Counted from the first letter of the stretch, positions 35,251-46,560 are shown. The stretch is DNA of 64,000 bases from Pachyseris speciosa (GCA_016490735.1 JAEMWC010000551.1:435001-499000); one strand, 5' to 3'. Notes: a model not told the origin generated them from the sequence alone. Numbers and translations: made by a program.

Positions 35251-35539
35251 ATGCGGTTCAGCTGTTCGCGAAGGCTGGCAGGACTGATCGTCGACAGGCG
35301 AAAATTGTACCAGTCTTACAAACGGTTACGGCGGCTAAACCGGGTACGGATTTGTAGCCAGTGTTGCTGGTACGTCTCCGTGATATTTTCTTCCGCGGCA
35401 TGAATAAGGTTAATAAGGTCTGAAGGAATAAGTATTGGATCAACTTCCAAACTTGAACCAACAGTAGACGCTGAGGCTTGAGGGGTGGTTGGTGGAGTAA
35501 CAGGATCGGCAGATTTCTTACTTTTTTCGCAGCTAGTCC

Positions 35540-35904
35540 GTCATTTGATTTACCTGTAGTGGCAGGTCGTTTTCTATTGGTTGGAGCAGGTTGAGCAGTC
35601 GGATGCGCGGTGCGAACATGAGCGTTGAAAAATGCGCGGTGGTGAAATGTTTCGACACACGTACCACAAATGAAGGTGCGCTCGGCGGCTCACTTTTCGT
35701 GGGCTGTGAGGTGTCGATTAAGGTTTGACTTTGTTTGAAACCGCTTGTCGCAGCGGGTACATACGTAGGGTTTCTCCTCAGTATGGATTCGTTGGTGAGT
35801 GATTAGATGATTGGGACGAGCGAACGTTTTACCACAAGTGTCGCAACGATGTTCCTTGTGAGGCTTTTTCGCTGATGGTTGTCCATCACCCGTTTGAACC
35901 TCCT
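35540..35904 (-). pseudogene. C2H2 zinc-finger exon upstream of the polymerase-like gene
   Basis: On the minus strand, after a TAG acceptor at about 35905, there are two standard fingers, [21 protein letters not shown] and [21 protein letters not shown], joined by a TEEKPYV linker. A third, partly broken finger follows (CGTCVETF...). Members of this polymerase family often start with such fingers. The spacer 35906-35994 holds nothing else. Confidence 0.7.
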
Positions 35905-36956
35905 ACAATTAGTTATTATTAACCTAGTCTAAGTATAAACCTTAACTGTTTACCTCATAATTAAAGTACGAGTCGAGGGAAAATTACTTCACGCACACAG
36001 TTCGTTAACGTCAACAATTCCAAGTCATCCCAACGCTCGCTGGAACGCGGCGTCCCACAGGGATCGGTCCTAGGGCCTCTTTTGTACTTACTTTACACAT
36101 CTCTTGCTGACATTGTAAAGCATTCACAATCTAAACTACCATTTTTACGCTGATGATACTGAACTTTATCTGGCATTTAAAAGCGACTGTCTTAAGGAAA
36201 TGGAAGCCTGCAAAACTAATATTGAACAATGTGTTAGCGACATCGATATTGGATGGTAAATAATAGGCTGAAACTAAATCAAGATAAGACTGAACTTCTT
36301 CTTATCAGCTCAAGATATCGTCCTAGACCTCCTTTAGAGTTCCTACAAATTGGTAATGCCACAATTGCTCCCACATCTTCAACTCGTAATCTTGGTGTTA
36401 TTTTCGATCAGTGCTTTAACCTTGAAGAACATGTGAAAGCCATTTGCAAGTCTGTTCACTATCACATTAGGAATATTGCCAAAGTTAGAAAGTACCTCAC
36501 TGAGGATAGTGCTAAAACTGTGGTGCATGCTTTCATCACGTCTAAATTGGATAATTGTAACTCTTTTATATGGCCTCCCGCAGCATCTACTTTCTAGGTT
36601 ACAATCGATTCAAAGTGCAGCAGCTCGTATTGTAACGGATACCCGAAAATTCGATTACATTACCCCTGTTTTGATGAAGCTTCACTGGTTACCGGTTCGA
36701 TATCGTATAATGTATAAAATTCTTTTATTAGTTTTTAAGTCACTTAATGGCTCAGCACCTGAGTACCTTTCAAATCTTATCCAATACAAAACACAGTCAC
36801 GATCTTTAAGGTCATCATCACAGCGACTCTTGGCCACCCCGACAGCTCGATTGAAAACATATGGGGACCGTGCTTTTGCCGTGGTGGCCCCTAAACTGTG
36901 GAACACTCTCCCATTGGAATTAATTATAAGATTGAGTAACTCTGGAAACATATTAA

Positions 36957-37050
36957 CCCTTTCACCACCATGTGGGACTTTATAGATTTTACTCTCGCTA
37001 CTTCCAGACAATTTTGCTCATCAAAGGGAGGCCCCTTGGTGGTGAAAGGG
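36957..37050. mobile_element. 94-bp MITE, TTAA target, copy 1
   Basis: The termini CCCTTTCACCACC and GGTGGTGAAAGGG are flanked by TTAA on both sides (36953-36956 and 37051-37054). Likely piggyBac- or Kolobok-type non-autonomous. Confidence 0.88.
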
Positions 37051-37069
37051 TTAAAAAACTATCTCCTAA

Positions 37070-37163
37070 CCCTTTCACTACCATGGGGGATTTTATAGAT
37101 TTTACACTGACTAATGCGAGATGATTTTGTTCATCAAAGGGAGGCCCCTTGGTGGTGAAAGGG
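37070..37163. mobile_element. 94-bp MITE, TTAA target, copy 2
   Basis: Same length, orientation and termini as the copy 20 bp upstream. The flanks are CTAA (37066-37069) and TTAA (37164-37167). Confidence 0.85.
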
Positions 37164-37345
37164 TTAAGAAACGTTTGAAAATTTACCTTTTTAAAATTGC
37201 TTTTAACCTGTAAATAACATTTTTTACATTCTAGCTCATAGTTTTTTTCATCCGTTAAATTTTTTATTTCATGTGTACTGAATTTATTTTAACTTTTTAT
37301 TGTAAAGTGCCATGAGCAAGTAGTGATAATGGCGCTATATAAATA

Positions 37346-37393
<48 letters not shown>

Positions 37394-38198
37394 TAACAAA
37401 TAGTTCGTCTTGTTGATTCAGCCAGAACGAAAGTGAAATAATGACGAACGTAGCATTTGTTAAGACTGAAATTTTCTTTGAAGAATTTTAGTCAAATTTC
37501 GCTCACTGAAGAAAATTTAACTACCGTTCAAAAAAGCATCCAGTTTTTGACAGTATCTGGGAAGTCTTAAATTTTAAATTTGCATTGTTAGATAACATTT
37601 TTAAGGATAACTTATGACAAAAGAGTAATGTCGTATTTGATAGACAAGCAGTCATGTTACAGTAGATGTATACATACACTAAAAAAATATCATTAAATGA
37701 CCATAGCATCTAATTTCTCCTTACAGTACAGTATCACTACTTTATAAAAAAATAAAGGTAATGAGATTAAAGAACATGTTCATCAAGGATGACATGACAT
37801 CTTTAGGAATTCTTGCAAGTACATGTAACATACAGGGAATAAAGATGAGAATATACTTATTTATATTGGGGTTACAGTATATTGGGGTTGTAGTTATGGA
37901 ATAAAGTGTGGAATAGATATCTGATTTGCATGACTATACTGTGGTGACTTCCTCAGCAGAAGTCACTGTTTGAAGTTCAATCATTGCCATTCCAAGGAGA
38001 AACTATCAAAGTTTGTCACAGCACTGGTGTGCTATGGTGTTATCTTACATCTTATAACACTGAAATTCAGTGATATGAAAGCCGTTTTTTCAGAGTTAAG
38101 GGGGCAATATCGCTATTTTTTTTATTATCAAGTCAAACATTTGTTTCAAATAATTGCTCTAAAGTCACAAAAAAGTCACCTTGCTGGTGCTTCAAATA

Positions 38199-38698
38199 TA
38201 CTTCACAAATTGATGTGATCAAGTAAGCTGAAGCCACTCTAAGGGCACTAAGGCCACAAGGTAGCGGGCATTACCCCTTAAATCTACCAAAGCAAAGATT
38301 GAGCCCAAGCATTAGCAGCCATGGACAGCTGTTTTGGCCTTGTTAGGCCTCATCAGCATGGCATAGCTAATGCTCAGGCTCAAGTACCCACATATCAATA
38401 AAACAAGCAATGAAAACAAAAAGCTTGTGGGATGTGGCTGGAGTGACAAGGATACTTCACAAATTAATGTGATCAAGTAAGCTGAAGCCACTCTAAGGGG
38501 ACTAAGGCCCCAAGGTAGCTGGCATTACCCCTTAAATCTGCTAATGCTTGGGCTCAATCTTTGCTTTGGTAGATTTAAGGGGTAATGCCCACTACCTTGT
38601 GGCCTTAGTGCCCTTAGAGTGGCTTCAGCTTACTTGATCACATTAATTTGTGAAGTATCCTTGTCACTCCAGCCACATCCCAAAAGCTTTACGTTTTC
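38199..38698. mobile_element. Retrozyme-like element with an internal inversion
   Basis: Exact 13-bp direct repeats GGTGCTTCAAATA flank it (38186-38198 and 38699-38711). The mirrored palindrome arm near 42820 preserves the empty site. Positions 38199-38537 are minus-oriented monomer sequence including one hammerhead. Positions 38538-38698 are plus-oriented and end CTTTACGTTTTC, the same terminus as the element at 879-1352. The head-to-head arrangement matches twin priming in target-primed reverse transcription. Confidence 0.82.
38309..38373 (-). ncRNA. Type I hammerhead ribozyme, copy 3 (core mutated)
   Basis: On the minus strand CTGATGA (38350-38356), stem II GGCC-TAACAA-GGCC, the palindromic stem III ACAGCTGT and both parts of stem I (GCCATG/CATGGC and GCATTAGC/GCTAATGC) are intact. 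GAAA has become AAAA, so the conserved G12 is lost. The predicted cut would fall between 38324 and 38323. Confidence 0.82.
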
Positions 38699-38877
38699 GG
38701 TGCTTCAAATAGTCTGGTCAGAATTGAAAACTTGTGAATAACTAGAATCATGAAGTTCGCCATTATTGTTTTGATATGAGATGCTGTAATTTGATTATAA
38801 TTTGCTGTCTCTTCAAGGAATCCTTTGATAATTTACTCTAGGTGCTCTGTGAGTGATTGGTTACATTAATGCAAAGG

Positions 38878-39245
38878 TACTTAGGGATAGACCATTAGAA
38901 AAAACTGGAGTGTGTGTGTGTGTGTGTGTTTGTTTGTGGGGTGCAGGGGGGGGGGGGAGGCTTACCAAAGCAAAGGTACCTAAGGAGAGTCCAGTAGAAA
39001 AAACTGGGGTAAGGGGGGGGGGGGAGTGAAACATGTTTGGTGCATGATTTTTTTGGAAGCCCAGTTGTCTGCAGAAAGTTTTAATTGTTCCTCTGCATGA
39101 ATTTTTTTAGGTACAACTGCTTGCAGGAATTTCCTTACACAAGTTTTCAGGACAGGAATTTTTTGGGGGAATTGTCACTCTCACCCCCCCCCCCCCCCCC
39201 CCTCCTTTCTAGTTTCTAGTTTTTTCTAATGGTCTGTCCCTTAGG
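38878..39245. repeat. Foldback with long G and C tracts
   Basis: GACCATTAGAAAAAACT on the left faces AGTTTTTTCTAATGGTCTG on the right. G10-11 tracts and a C20-type tract lie inside, along with a short (GT)n. A shorter version is in the other palindrome arm at 42416-42662. Confidence 0.7.
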
Positions 39246-39289
39246 ATTATCTGTCAGAGATATCATTTTGATACAAAATAGGAAAAGCC

Positions 39290-40156
39290 CTATGATCTTG
39301 TTCTTTCAATAACAACCTGATTAAAATAAGTTTTTTTGGCAATCACTCCAACCTTTGCTTTGTTAGTTTTGCAGTTTGGACACTTGCACTGTATTCTGGA
39401 ATTGGTTGCCCACAAGTTTGGGTATTGAAGCGCACTCGATTTGGTACCAGCCATGGCATGAAAAAGATTCCACATACTCTTTCTTATCATTTGGAAGCCT
39501 ACAAAGGCAGAAGATTGGTAGAGTGGTCTTATTGCATGACATGTGATAGTGCACTCTTCTGTTGGTTTTAGGGAAAGGTGTCATTCTTCTTGATTCCAGA
39601 CAGTGGACATAATGCTGATGAATCTCATTCTGGCTGTACCTTTAATAAAAATTTGACCGAAATCGTCACTTAGGTGGGTTTTCCACTAGCGTCTTCAATT
39701 GTCTCGATGGGTCTAAACCATGACACAAGTCAGTGGCAAATGCTATTAATGCAAAGAAACTACAGTCACTGCTGCCAAGCTGCCTTTGTACCTTCTTATT
39801 AAGAAAAGTTACTGTATCTTGTGGGTATACCGGCATGCAGCAAGCATGATCAATCAGAATCAAAGTTGGCTTTGTGTACAAGCTGTCAAAGACTCTTAAC
39901 AGTACCAGCCTGGCAACCAATGGTACTTATGCAGACCCAGTGTCTGCCAACATTGATAATTTGGACAAACTCAAATGCAGCAGGAAGAACCAGCGAACCT
40001 TTAAATTAATGGCAGGCTCTTGGAGTCCGTCTTTATGTGGAAATTCCTTGCTCAGTAGTATTTGGCCAGCATGTATTTCAGAGTCATGCAGCCAGTACGT
40101 GGGTTTTAATATGCCAGCCTTACTTTCTTTGTATAAGGTGACCTTGGAATCATGGT
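39290..40156 (-). pseudogene. Ulp1-like protease plus PHD-like finger, inverted copy
   Basis: The minus strand carries PTLILIDHACCMPVYPQDT, then RQLGSSDCSFFALIAFATDL, the region around the catalytic Cys of C48 (Ulp1/SENP) peptidases. It then has a Cys/His-rich stretch with IFCLCRLPNDKK, SCHGWYQIECA and CKCPNCKTNKA, which looks like a PHD finger. Frames shift between the two parts. A LINE fragment interrupts it upstream. It is a partial mirror of the plus-strand copy at 41020-42367. Confidence 0.65.
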
Positions 40157-40937
40157 TTCAGTTTCAGTTTATTTTTGCCACTAATTGTTGTTGTTTAATT
40201 ACAAAATAAATATATATTAAACTACAAGAAATATTAAATAATCGATAAAAGAATATAAGCATTAGGCGAGGATGCCCATATAAAAACCATTAGGGCTTAT
40301 TCGGGCTACAGGCACCTCAAGAAAAATACAACTATAAAATGATAATTTAGGCGTGTGTTATTTAATTTGTAAGCATATTTAGGTTAAAAAGCAAGAACAC
40401 AAACAAACAAAATAAACAAAATAAGGGGAAGTCAGTTCAGGAGGAAAGTTCTTAATTTAGACTTAAATTGAGAAAAACTGTCAACATTCTGAATTTCTGT
40501 ATTGAAAGAATTAAACAGTTTTAAGGTCCTTGAAAGTGTATTGCAAACTGTTGGATATTTGTTCTACAAGAAAATAAGTAAAAGGCATTGAAGTTTCTAG
40601 TATTATAATAATGAATTTGATTAGTCAGTAAAAACATTTCTTTAAATGCATCAGGAAGGAGGCCTTTCTTAAAAGAAAACATAAACTTGCCAATTTGAGA
40701 TCAATAAATATCACTGAGTTTCAGAATTTTCAGCTGCTTAAATATTGGTTCAGTATGAGCATTGAATGCGCTTCTCAATATGATTCTTAAAACCTTTTTC
40801 TGAAGTAAAAAATTGCAATTTAGATTAGAAGGATAGGTTGATCCCCATACTGATATACAGTAAACAAGCTAAGGATAAACTAAGCTAAAATACAAGGTGC
40901 ACAAAGAGGAGGTGGGAAGGCAAAAACTTGCTCATAA
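40157..40937 (-). mobile_element. 5'-truncated LINE 3' fragment, about 0.78 kb
   Basis: On the minus strand it starts with reverse-transcriptase C-terminal sequence (FSLVYPYLVYCISVWGSTYP, then LRIILRSAFNAHTEPIFK and IGKFMFSFKKGLLP). It ends in a 3' tail with GAAACTGAAAC repeats. The mirrored arm (around 41600) has the uninterrupted site. A few bases (GGT) are repeated at both borders. It is typical of a 5'-truncated CR1/L2-type insertion. Confidence 0.8.
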
Positions 40938-41019
40938 GGTGCAATAAGGTCATAGGGGGTACTGTTATCTATGGTGAGCCATGTTACTGAATCTCAGGAC
41001 TGACAACTGTAACTCAAGG

Positions 41020-42367
41020 AACTGCTGCTCCTCTCACAATACCAGTAACTGTCACTCAAACATCCATTGCCCCTACAACACTACTTGAGTCACACTAGCA
41101 TTCTCAGTATCAACCAACCAGGTACCAGTATCCACTACTGCAGTACCAAAAGCCACACCACTCAGGCACCTGCTGCACTTAATACACTAAAGGCGAATAC
41201 AACACTTTAAGTATCAGCCTCAACTGCCATGTCAACAGATGCCAGTAAAGGACCTGTCACTCCCGCCACAGCACAGGCAACTGCCACTCAAGTACCTGCC
41301 AATGTCATCACAGTACAACCAATGACAAATCAAGCACCATCACCTCCTCTGTTGGTTACACAAAAACAACCTTTGCCTAACACACAAGCATCATCCTGTC
41401 ACACTCCAGTGCATTCTGTTAAAGTAAACAAGATGCCTACCAAGATATCTGGGGACACTGTCACTCATGGTAACATGTATCAGTTCAAGCAGCACTGGAA
41501 AACCTCCCATCCTGATTCTTGATGATGATGATAATTCCCAAGTTTCAGTAACATGGCTCACCATAGATAACAGTACCCCTTATGACCATGATTCCAAGCT
41601 CACCTTATACAAAGAAAGTAAGCCTGGCATATTAAAACCTTCGTACTGGCTGCATGACTCTGAAATACATGCTGGCCAAATACTGCTGAGCAAGGAATTT
41701 CCACATATAGATGGACTCCAAGATCATGATCCTGCCATTAAAGGTCCACTGGTTCTTCCTGCTGCATCTGAGTTTATCCAGATTATCAATGTTGGCAGAC
41801 ACTGGGTCTGCATAAGTACCATTGGTTGTCAGGCTGATACTGTTAGCGTCTTTGAGCCAACTTTGATTCTGATTGATCATGCTTGCCACATACTGGTATA
41901 CCCACAAGATACACTAACTTTTCTTAATGAGAAAGTACAAAGGCAGCTTGGCAGCAGTGACTGTGGTTTCTTTGCATAAGCATTTGCCACTGACTTGTGT
42001 CATGGTTTAGACCCATCAACACAAAGGTACAGGCAAGAATGAGATTCGTCAGCATTATGTCCACTGTCTGAAATCAAGGAGAATGACACCTTTCCCAAAA
42101 ACCAACAGAAGAGTGAACTATCACATGTCACGCAATAAGACCACTCTACCAATCTTCTGCCTTTGTAGGCTTCATAATGATAAGAAAGAGTATGTGGAAT
42201 ATTTTTCATGCCATGGCTGTTACCATATTGAGTGTGCTTTCATACCCAAGTGGGCAACCAATTCCAGAATACAGTGGAAGTGTTCAAACTGCAAAACTAA
42301 CAAAGCAAATGTTGGAGTGGTTACCAAAAAACATAAACAGGTTGTTATTGAAAGAACAAGATCATAG
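41020..42367 (+). pseudogene. Ulp1-like protease plus PHD-like finger gene, decayed
   Basis: Order on the plus strand: a Thr/Pro/Gln-rich linker (about 41020-41470, ATAQATATQVPANVITVQP); a C48-type peptidase segment (41520-41980) with GRHWVCIST (catalytic His region), PTLILIDHA and RQLGSSDCGFFA (oxyanion Gln and catalytic Cys); and a PHD-like finger (42083-42310) with IFCLCRLHNDKK, SCHGCYHIECAF and CSNCKTNK. The linker and protease are in different frames, and TAA (41977-41979) follows the catalytic Cys block. The expected acidic member of the triad reads VSVFEP. Possibly from a transposon or a host gene; unresolved. Confidence 0.65.
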
Positions 42368-42415
42368 GACTTTTTCTATTTTTATCAAATTGGTACCTCT
42401 GACATATAATCCTAA

Positions 42416-42662
42416 GGGACAGACCATTAGAAAAAACTAGAAGGGGGGGGGGGGGTGGTTGACAATTTCCCAAAAAATCATGTCCTGGAAACTTTTCTAA
42501 AAAAAATCCAGCAAGTAGTTGAACCTAAAAAAAATTCATGCAGAGGAAAAAAGATTTTCTGCAGACAACTGGGCTTCCAAAAAAATAATGCACCGAAAAT
42601 TTTTCAGACCCCCCCCCCCCCTGCCCTCCTCAAGTTTTTTCTAATGGTTTGTTTCTAAGTAC
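42416..42662. repeat. Foldback with G and C tracts, right-arm copy
   Basis: GACAGACCATTAGAAAAAACT at the left and AGTTTTTTCTAATGGTTTGT at the right, with G12 and C12 runs inside. Confidence 0.7.
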
Positions 42663-42976
42663 CTTTGCTTTAATGTAACTAATCACTCACAGAGCACCTA
42701 GAGCAAGTTATGAAAGGATTCCTTGAAGAGACAGCAAATTATAATCAACTTACCGCATCTCATATCAAAACCAAAATGGCGAACTTCATGATTCCAGTTA
42801 TTCACGAGTTTTCAATTCTAACCAGACTATTTAAAGCACCAGCAAGGTGATTTTTTTGCCACTTTAGAGAAATGGCTTTGAAACAAATGTTTGACTTGAT
42901 AAAAAAATTAGCGATATTTCCCCCTTAACCTTCTGAAAAAAAATGGCTTTCACATCACTGAGTTTCATTGTTATAA

Positions 42977-43471
42977 AGGCCTGTGTAAACGGCTTCAACA
43001 TTTGCTTCAACATGCGTTCAATACATTGTTGAACGAAATGTTGGATGCGTTTGAACAGGTCATCCAACATTGTTGAAAATGTAAAAAATGTTGAAAGCTT
43101 GTTGAAAGCGTGTTGAATGAAATTTAAATCGGTTTAAACTTTCATTCAACATTGATTCAACTTTTCCTTTGTTCTCGAAAATGTTGAATAGTGTTGAAGC
43201 CGTTTGAAGACTCCTTTCAACAATTGGAGAGCACATGCATGCTCACTTTATACTCACCAGGTTGCAAAATCTGGACGAGAGAGTCTGATTTCTAGTTCTT
43301 AGTTCCTCCCAATCGAATTTCTCAAAGAGTTGATTCCTTTGTTGGCGCAATGTTGGAACCGTTTGACCAGCCTCCGAACAACTTTGTTTTTGCTTCCAAC
43401 ATTTGCCCAACATTTGTTCACATTTTGTTGAATGAATGTTGGTCAAATGTTGAAACTGTTCAAACGGGCCT
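42977..43471. mobile_element. Harbinger-like MITE, 495 bp, TAA target
   Basis: The termini are AGGCCTGTGTAAACGGCTTC and GAAACTGTTCAAACGGGCCT, flanked by TAA (42974-42976 and 43472-43474). The interior is rich in TTCAACA/TGTTGAA motifs in both orientations. The left palindrome arm near 38045-38055 keeps the empty site. A TAA duplication fits PIF/Harbinger; the assignment rests on that alone. Confidence 0.8.
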
Positions 43472-43965
43472 TAAGATGTAAGATAACACCACAGCACACC
43501 AGTGCTGTGACAAACTTTGATAGTTTCTCCCTGGAATGGCAATGATTGAACTTCAAATAGTGACTTCTGCTGAGGAAGTCACCACAGTATGGTCATGCAA
43601 ATAAGATATCTATTCCACACTTCATCCCAAAACTATAACCCCAATATACTGTAATCCCAATATAAAGTATTTTCTCATCATTATTCCCTGTATGACTCTT
43701 AGAGTGTTACATTCCTAAAGATGTCATATGACATGTCATCCTTGATGAACATGTTCTTTAATCTCATTACCTTTATTTTTTATCAAGTAGTGATACTATA
43801 CTGTTGGGAGAAATTAGATGCTATAGTCACTAATGACTTGTTTTTAGTGTATGTATACATCTACTGTAACATGACTACTTGTCTATCATATAGCTTCATA
43901 TATGACATTACTCTTTCGTTTAAGTTCTCCTTAAAATGTTATGTAGCACTGCATGCTTTTTTGTT

Positions 43966-44598
43966 TGTTTGTCTCAAGCAATTGGAGGTAAGCTCATATC
44001 TATTGTGGACAACTACACCAATTTCAAGCCGCTTACTTTTCAGTTAAGCTTTGATATATACGAAATAATTAAGGTTGAATTTCCTAATTCTTATCCTTTT
44101 GACAATACAAAGCAACCAAAACACAACACTAGACCTCCCTGAAAAATCAAGGAAGAGTGCACCGTGCTCATATGAGTGTTAAATACAAAATCCTCACCCT
44201 ATGTTATGTACAGTATGTTGCCCAGTTTCCGGCGAAAGGTTTTTTTGGCCGGAAACTGACACCGGCCGGAATGTGTTCTGTGCAAAGAAATAAAGGCATA
44301 ACATCGCGTGAGGTAGACTATTTAAGCTTACTATTTTAAATGGTCAAACTGTGAACATCCCTCTTTTCGACGAAAGAATTCTTTATCTTGTCAGTCCGCG
44401 AGTGTGCGTAAAATCAGGAAATCAGGAATACATGTACGTGTCCTAACAAATTTTACAACACTGAGAACCGGAAAGAATTCCAGAACAATTGAATCGCCAT
44501 GTTGTTTTCCCGAAGGAACAGACAGTCGGAAGATGACGTCACTGAGACAGCTCACGGCATACACGGCATCACGGTTGCGTACAAGTTAAGGCATTACG
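43966..44598. other. Region with no recognised feature
   Basis: No supported gene or repeat. A short inverted pair CCGGCGAAAGG...CCGGCCGG occurs near 44230-44270. Confidence 0.4.
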
Positions 44599-44830
44599 TC
44601 ATCACGTGAATGGCACCAAAGTCCACCATCGTGGACAACGAGCACAACAGAAAATAGAAACGGTTGCCCCGATAGTCGTTTGCTATCTGACGTCGTGACG
44701 GAGCTAGAGGAGCTGCGAAAACGGGATCTATAGACATCGTGCTACGGATAAGTTCAGATACGCTAATTTCTGCGGAAAAGAAATACGGCAAGTACCAAGA
44801 GGGCTTTGCTTTGTTTTATCGTTACTTCTT
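44599..44830 (+). repeat. Dispersed duplicate, copy 1
   Basis: It shares TCATCACGTGAA-TGGC-CCAAAGTCCA at its start and TAATTTCTGC-GAAAAGAAA about 150 bp later with 46235-46560. It also shares TTTGCTTTG-TT afterwards. Function unknown. Confidence 0.6.
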
Positions 44831-46234
44831 TTTCAGCCGATTTATTTCTTATTTTCATTTGTTTTTAAGTAATGAAGAATCTACTCGAGTACCATACTTC
44901 CCTGCTACGGAAAACGTACATGACATAAAAAGTATCGCATGCAACCCTGATGCAACTATAGCAAACTATTTACACTAGATGAAAGAAAAATATACATTGG
45001 AAAACTCATTTAGTTCTGAGCATTGTTACATACTGTCGAGTATTCTATATTGTACTGTTTTTCATGACATAAATGAGCTTATTCGCACACGTATTTATTT
45101 TCAAACCTTGCAGATCCTTCCGATATTAATCTCTTGTAAATCTTATACTTGTGGCGCTTTGCTCATTATCAGAAGCGCATTACCCAATCACTTCATCTGT
45201 TGGTCTGTGACGTAGGTGTACCGCCTCTGAACACACCTCCTCTTTTTCTCCTCAACTCCCACTCAATGTCCTCTTCCGGAAGACAGGTCGCATGTTTAAT
45301 TATTTACAACACTGTATTGAATAGCCAACGGAAACAAGTAAAACATCGCGTAGCTATTTTCTGAACGGACCATAACGTGACGTTTGTTCCAAATCCATAG
45401 TCCCTTGAAATAAAACATTACATAAAATGAGAAGACCCTGTTGTAATTGTTGACCCCGTTTTGACAGCTCCATTTATATTTATTGCAAAGAATGAAAACT
45501 GATCCATCACAGTGTTACAATTCGCACAGAAGAATTTATTCGGGGTATAAATTCATTGATGTTTATGTCTCCAAAGGAGACATGGACTAATACACCTTCA
45601 GGCTGAGGTAGCTTGAAGCCTGAAGCCTGGCAGTGGGCATCCCGGACAGGTGTTTCTTCCTACATGGGACTCGTCAGCGCTGCGTAAGGCATGCGGTCAA
45701 AGGCTGAATATTGTTATTTCTTCCGCCTCAGCGATCTTCAAGTGAAATACTACTAATTACACGCCGCCTTCCAAGCATTTTAAAATACTATAATGTGAAA
45801 AGTAAGAGTAACCTTTCCTGTATTACCACAGCGTCTCCGTCATCCCCTGACAAAGCTAAGAGGCCATAAATATGCAGAAATGACATTGTCAAAATTTGTT
45901 CGTCAGGAAAAGTGGGGATTGTGCGACATATTTTGTTTGTAACAGGTCGCGCGTGATCCGCGCTGATACATTCCACAACCTGAATTAGTTGTGTCACTTA
46001 GGGTAGGTTTCAATTCTCTGATTAGTAGAGTCTTTTTTATCTTACAGTGTGTATCTGACCGACCTTTTACTAATATCTCAAAATGGTCCCAGAATACCGC
46101 CAATTGCAAAATATAGGAGACTCTACTAATTAGTTGTGTAACGTCTTTGTGGTGCAGCGGGGATTCCCCAGATCCCCAGAGCAGAACAAGAAAATTGTAA
46201 TTGGTCTATCGCTTTCTCCACACATGTTGCTACT

Positions 46235-46560
46235 GGTCATCACGTGAAATGGCCCCAAAGTCCAACGGCGTAAAAATGCACGCGCTAAAACGACTCGGAA
46301 CATTCAGAGCGTGCGGTCACTGGTTCTCCGCTGTCGGCCTAAAGATGTCTTCAGTCGGTTCATCTCAAACTGAAATTAGAAACATGTATCGTTATTACCG
46401 TTTGCTGTCTCACGAGGTGAGAGAAAGAAGCTACGGCAACAGGATCCATAGACAGCGCGTTACTGATATGTCCAGGTATGATAATTTCTGCCGAAAAGAA
46501 AGAAGTACCTAACAGGAGCGAATCATCGCTTCTGGTACCAAGAGAAGTTTGCTTTGCTTT
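46235..46560 (+). repeat. Dispersed duplicate, copy 2
   Basis: Diverged partner of 44599-44830 in the same orientation. The stretch between them (44831-46234) and the stretch after it (46561-47769) show no recognised gene. A 63-codon frame at 46994-47185 has no domain I can name. Confidence 0.55.

Larger units (their letters stand above)
35995..37393 (+). pseudogene. CR1/L2-type LINE, reverse transcriptase C-terminal part and 3' end
   Basis: The plus strand has [17 protein letters not shown] (motif B), then YADDTELYL (catalytic YADD, one frame shifted), WMVNNRLKLNQDKTELLLI, NLGVIFDQ, KLHWLPVRYRI and PKLWNTLP, the usual series in jockey/CR1/L2 reverse transcriptases. It ends with TAA after KIAFNL and a 3' tail of ATT repeats (37352-37393). 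The 5' half is missing and at least two frameshifts are present (one near 36130, one near 36590). Two small TTAA MITEs interrupt its last exon-like part. Confidence 0.85.
37530..41010 (-). repeat. Left arm of a large imperfect palindrome
   Basis: The sequence is the reverse complement, with moderate divergence, of about 41540-43965. It shares for example the stretch around TACAGTAGATGTATACATACAC (37665-37680), the PHD/protease coding part and GAATGACACC-type borders. Insertions unique to this arm are a retrozyme (38199-38698) and a LINE fragment (40157-40937). The outer borders are estimates. Confidence 0.8.
41540..43965 (+). repeat. Right arm of the large imperfect palindrome
   Basis: Mirror of the left arm. 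It has its own insertion (MITE 42977-43471), which the left arm lacks. Between the arms lies a 0.5-kb single-copy Thr/Pro-rich coding stretch. Confidence 0.8.

Noticed and set aside
31504..35904. A complete Maverick/Polinton element
   Set aside because: No integrase, capsid, protease or ATPase and no long terminal inverted repeats were found around the polymerase-like gene.
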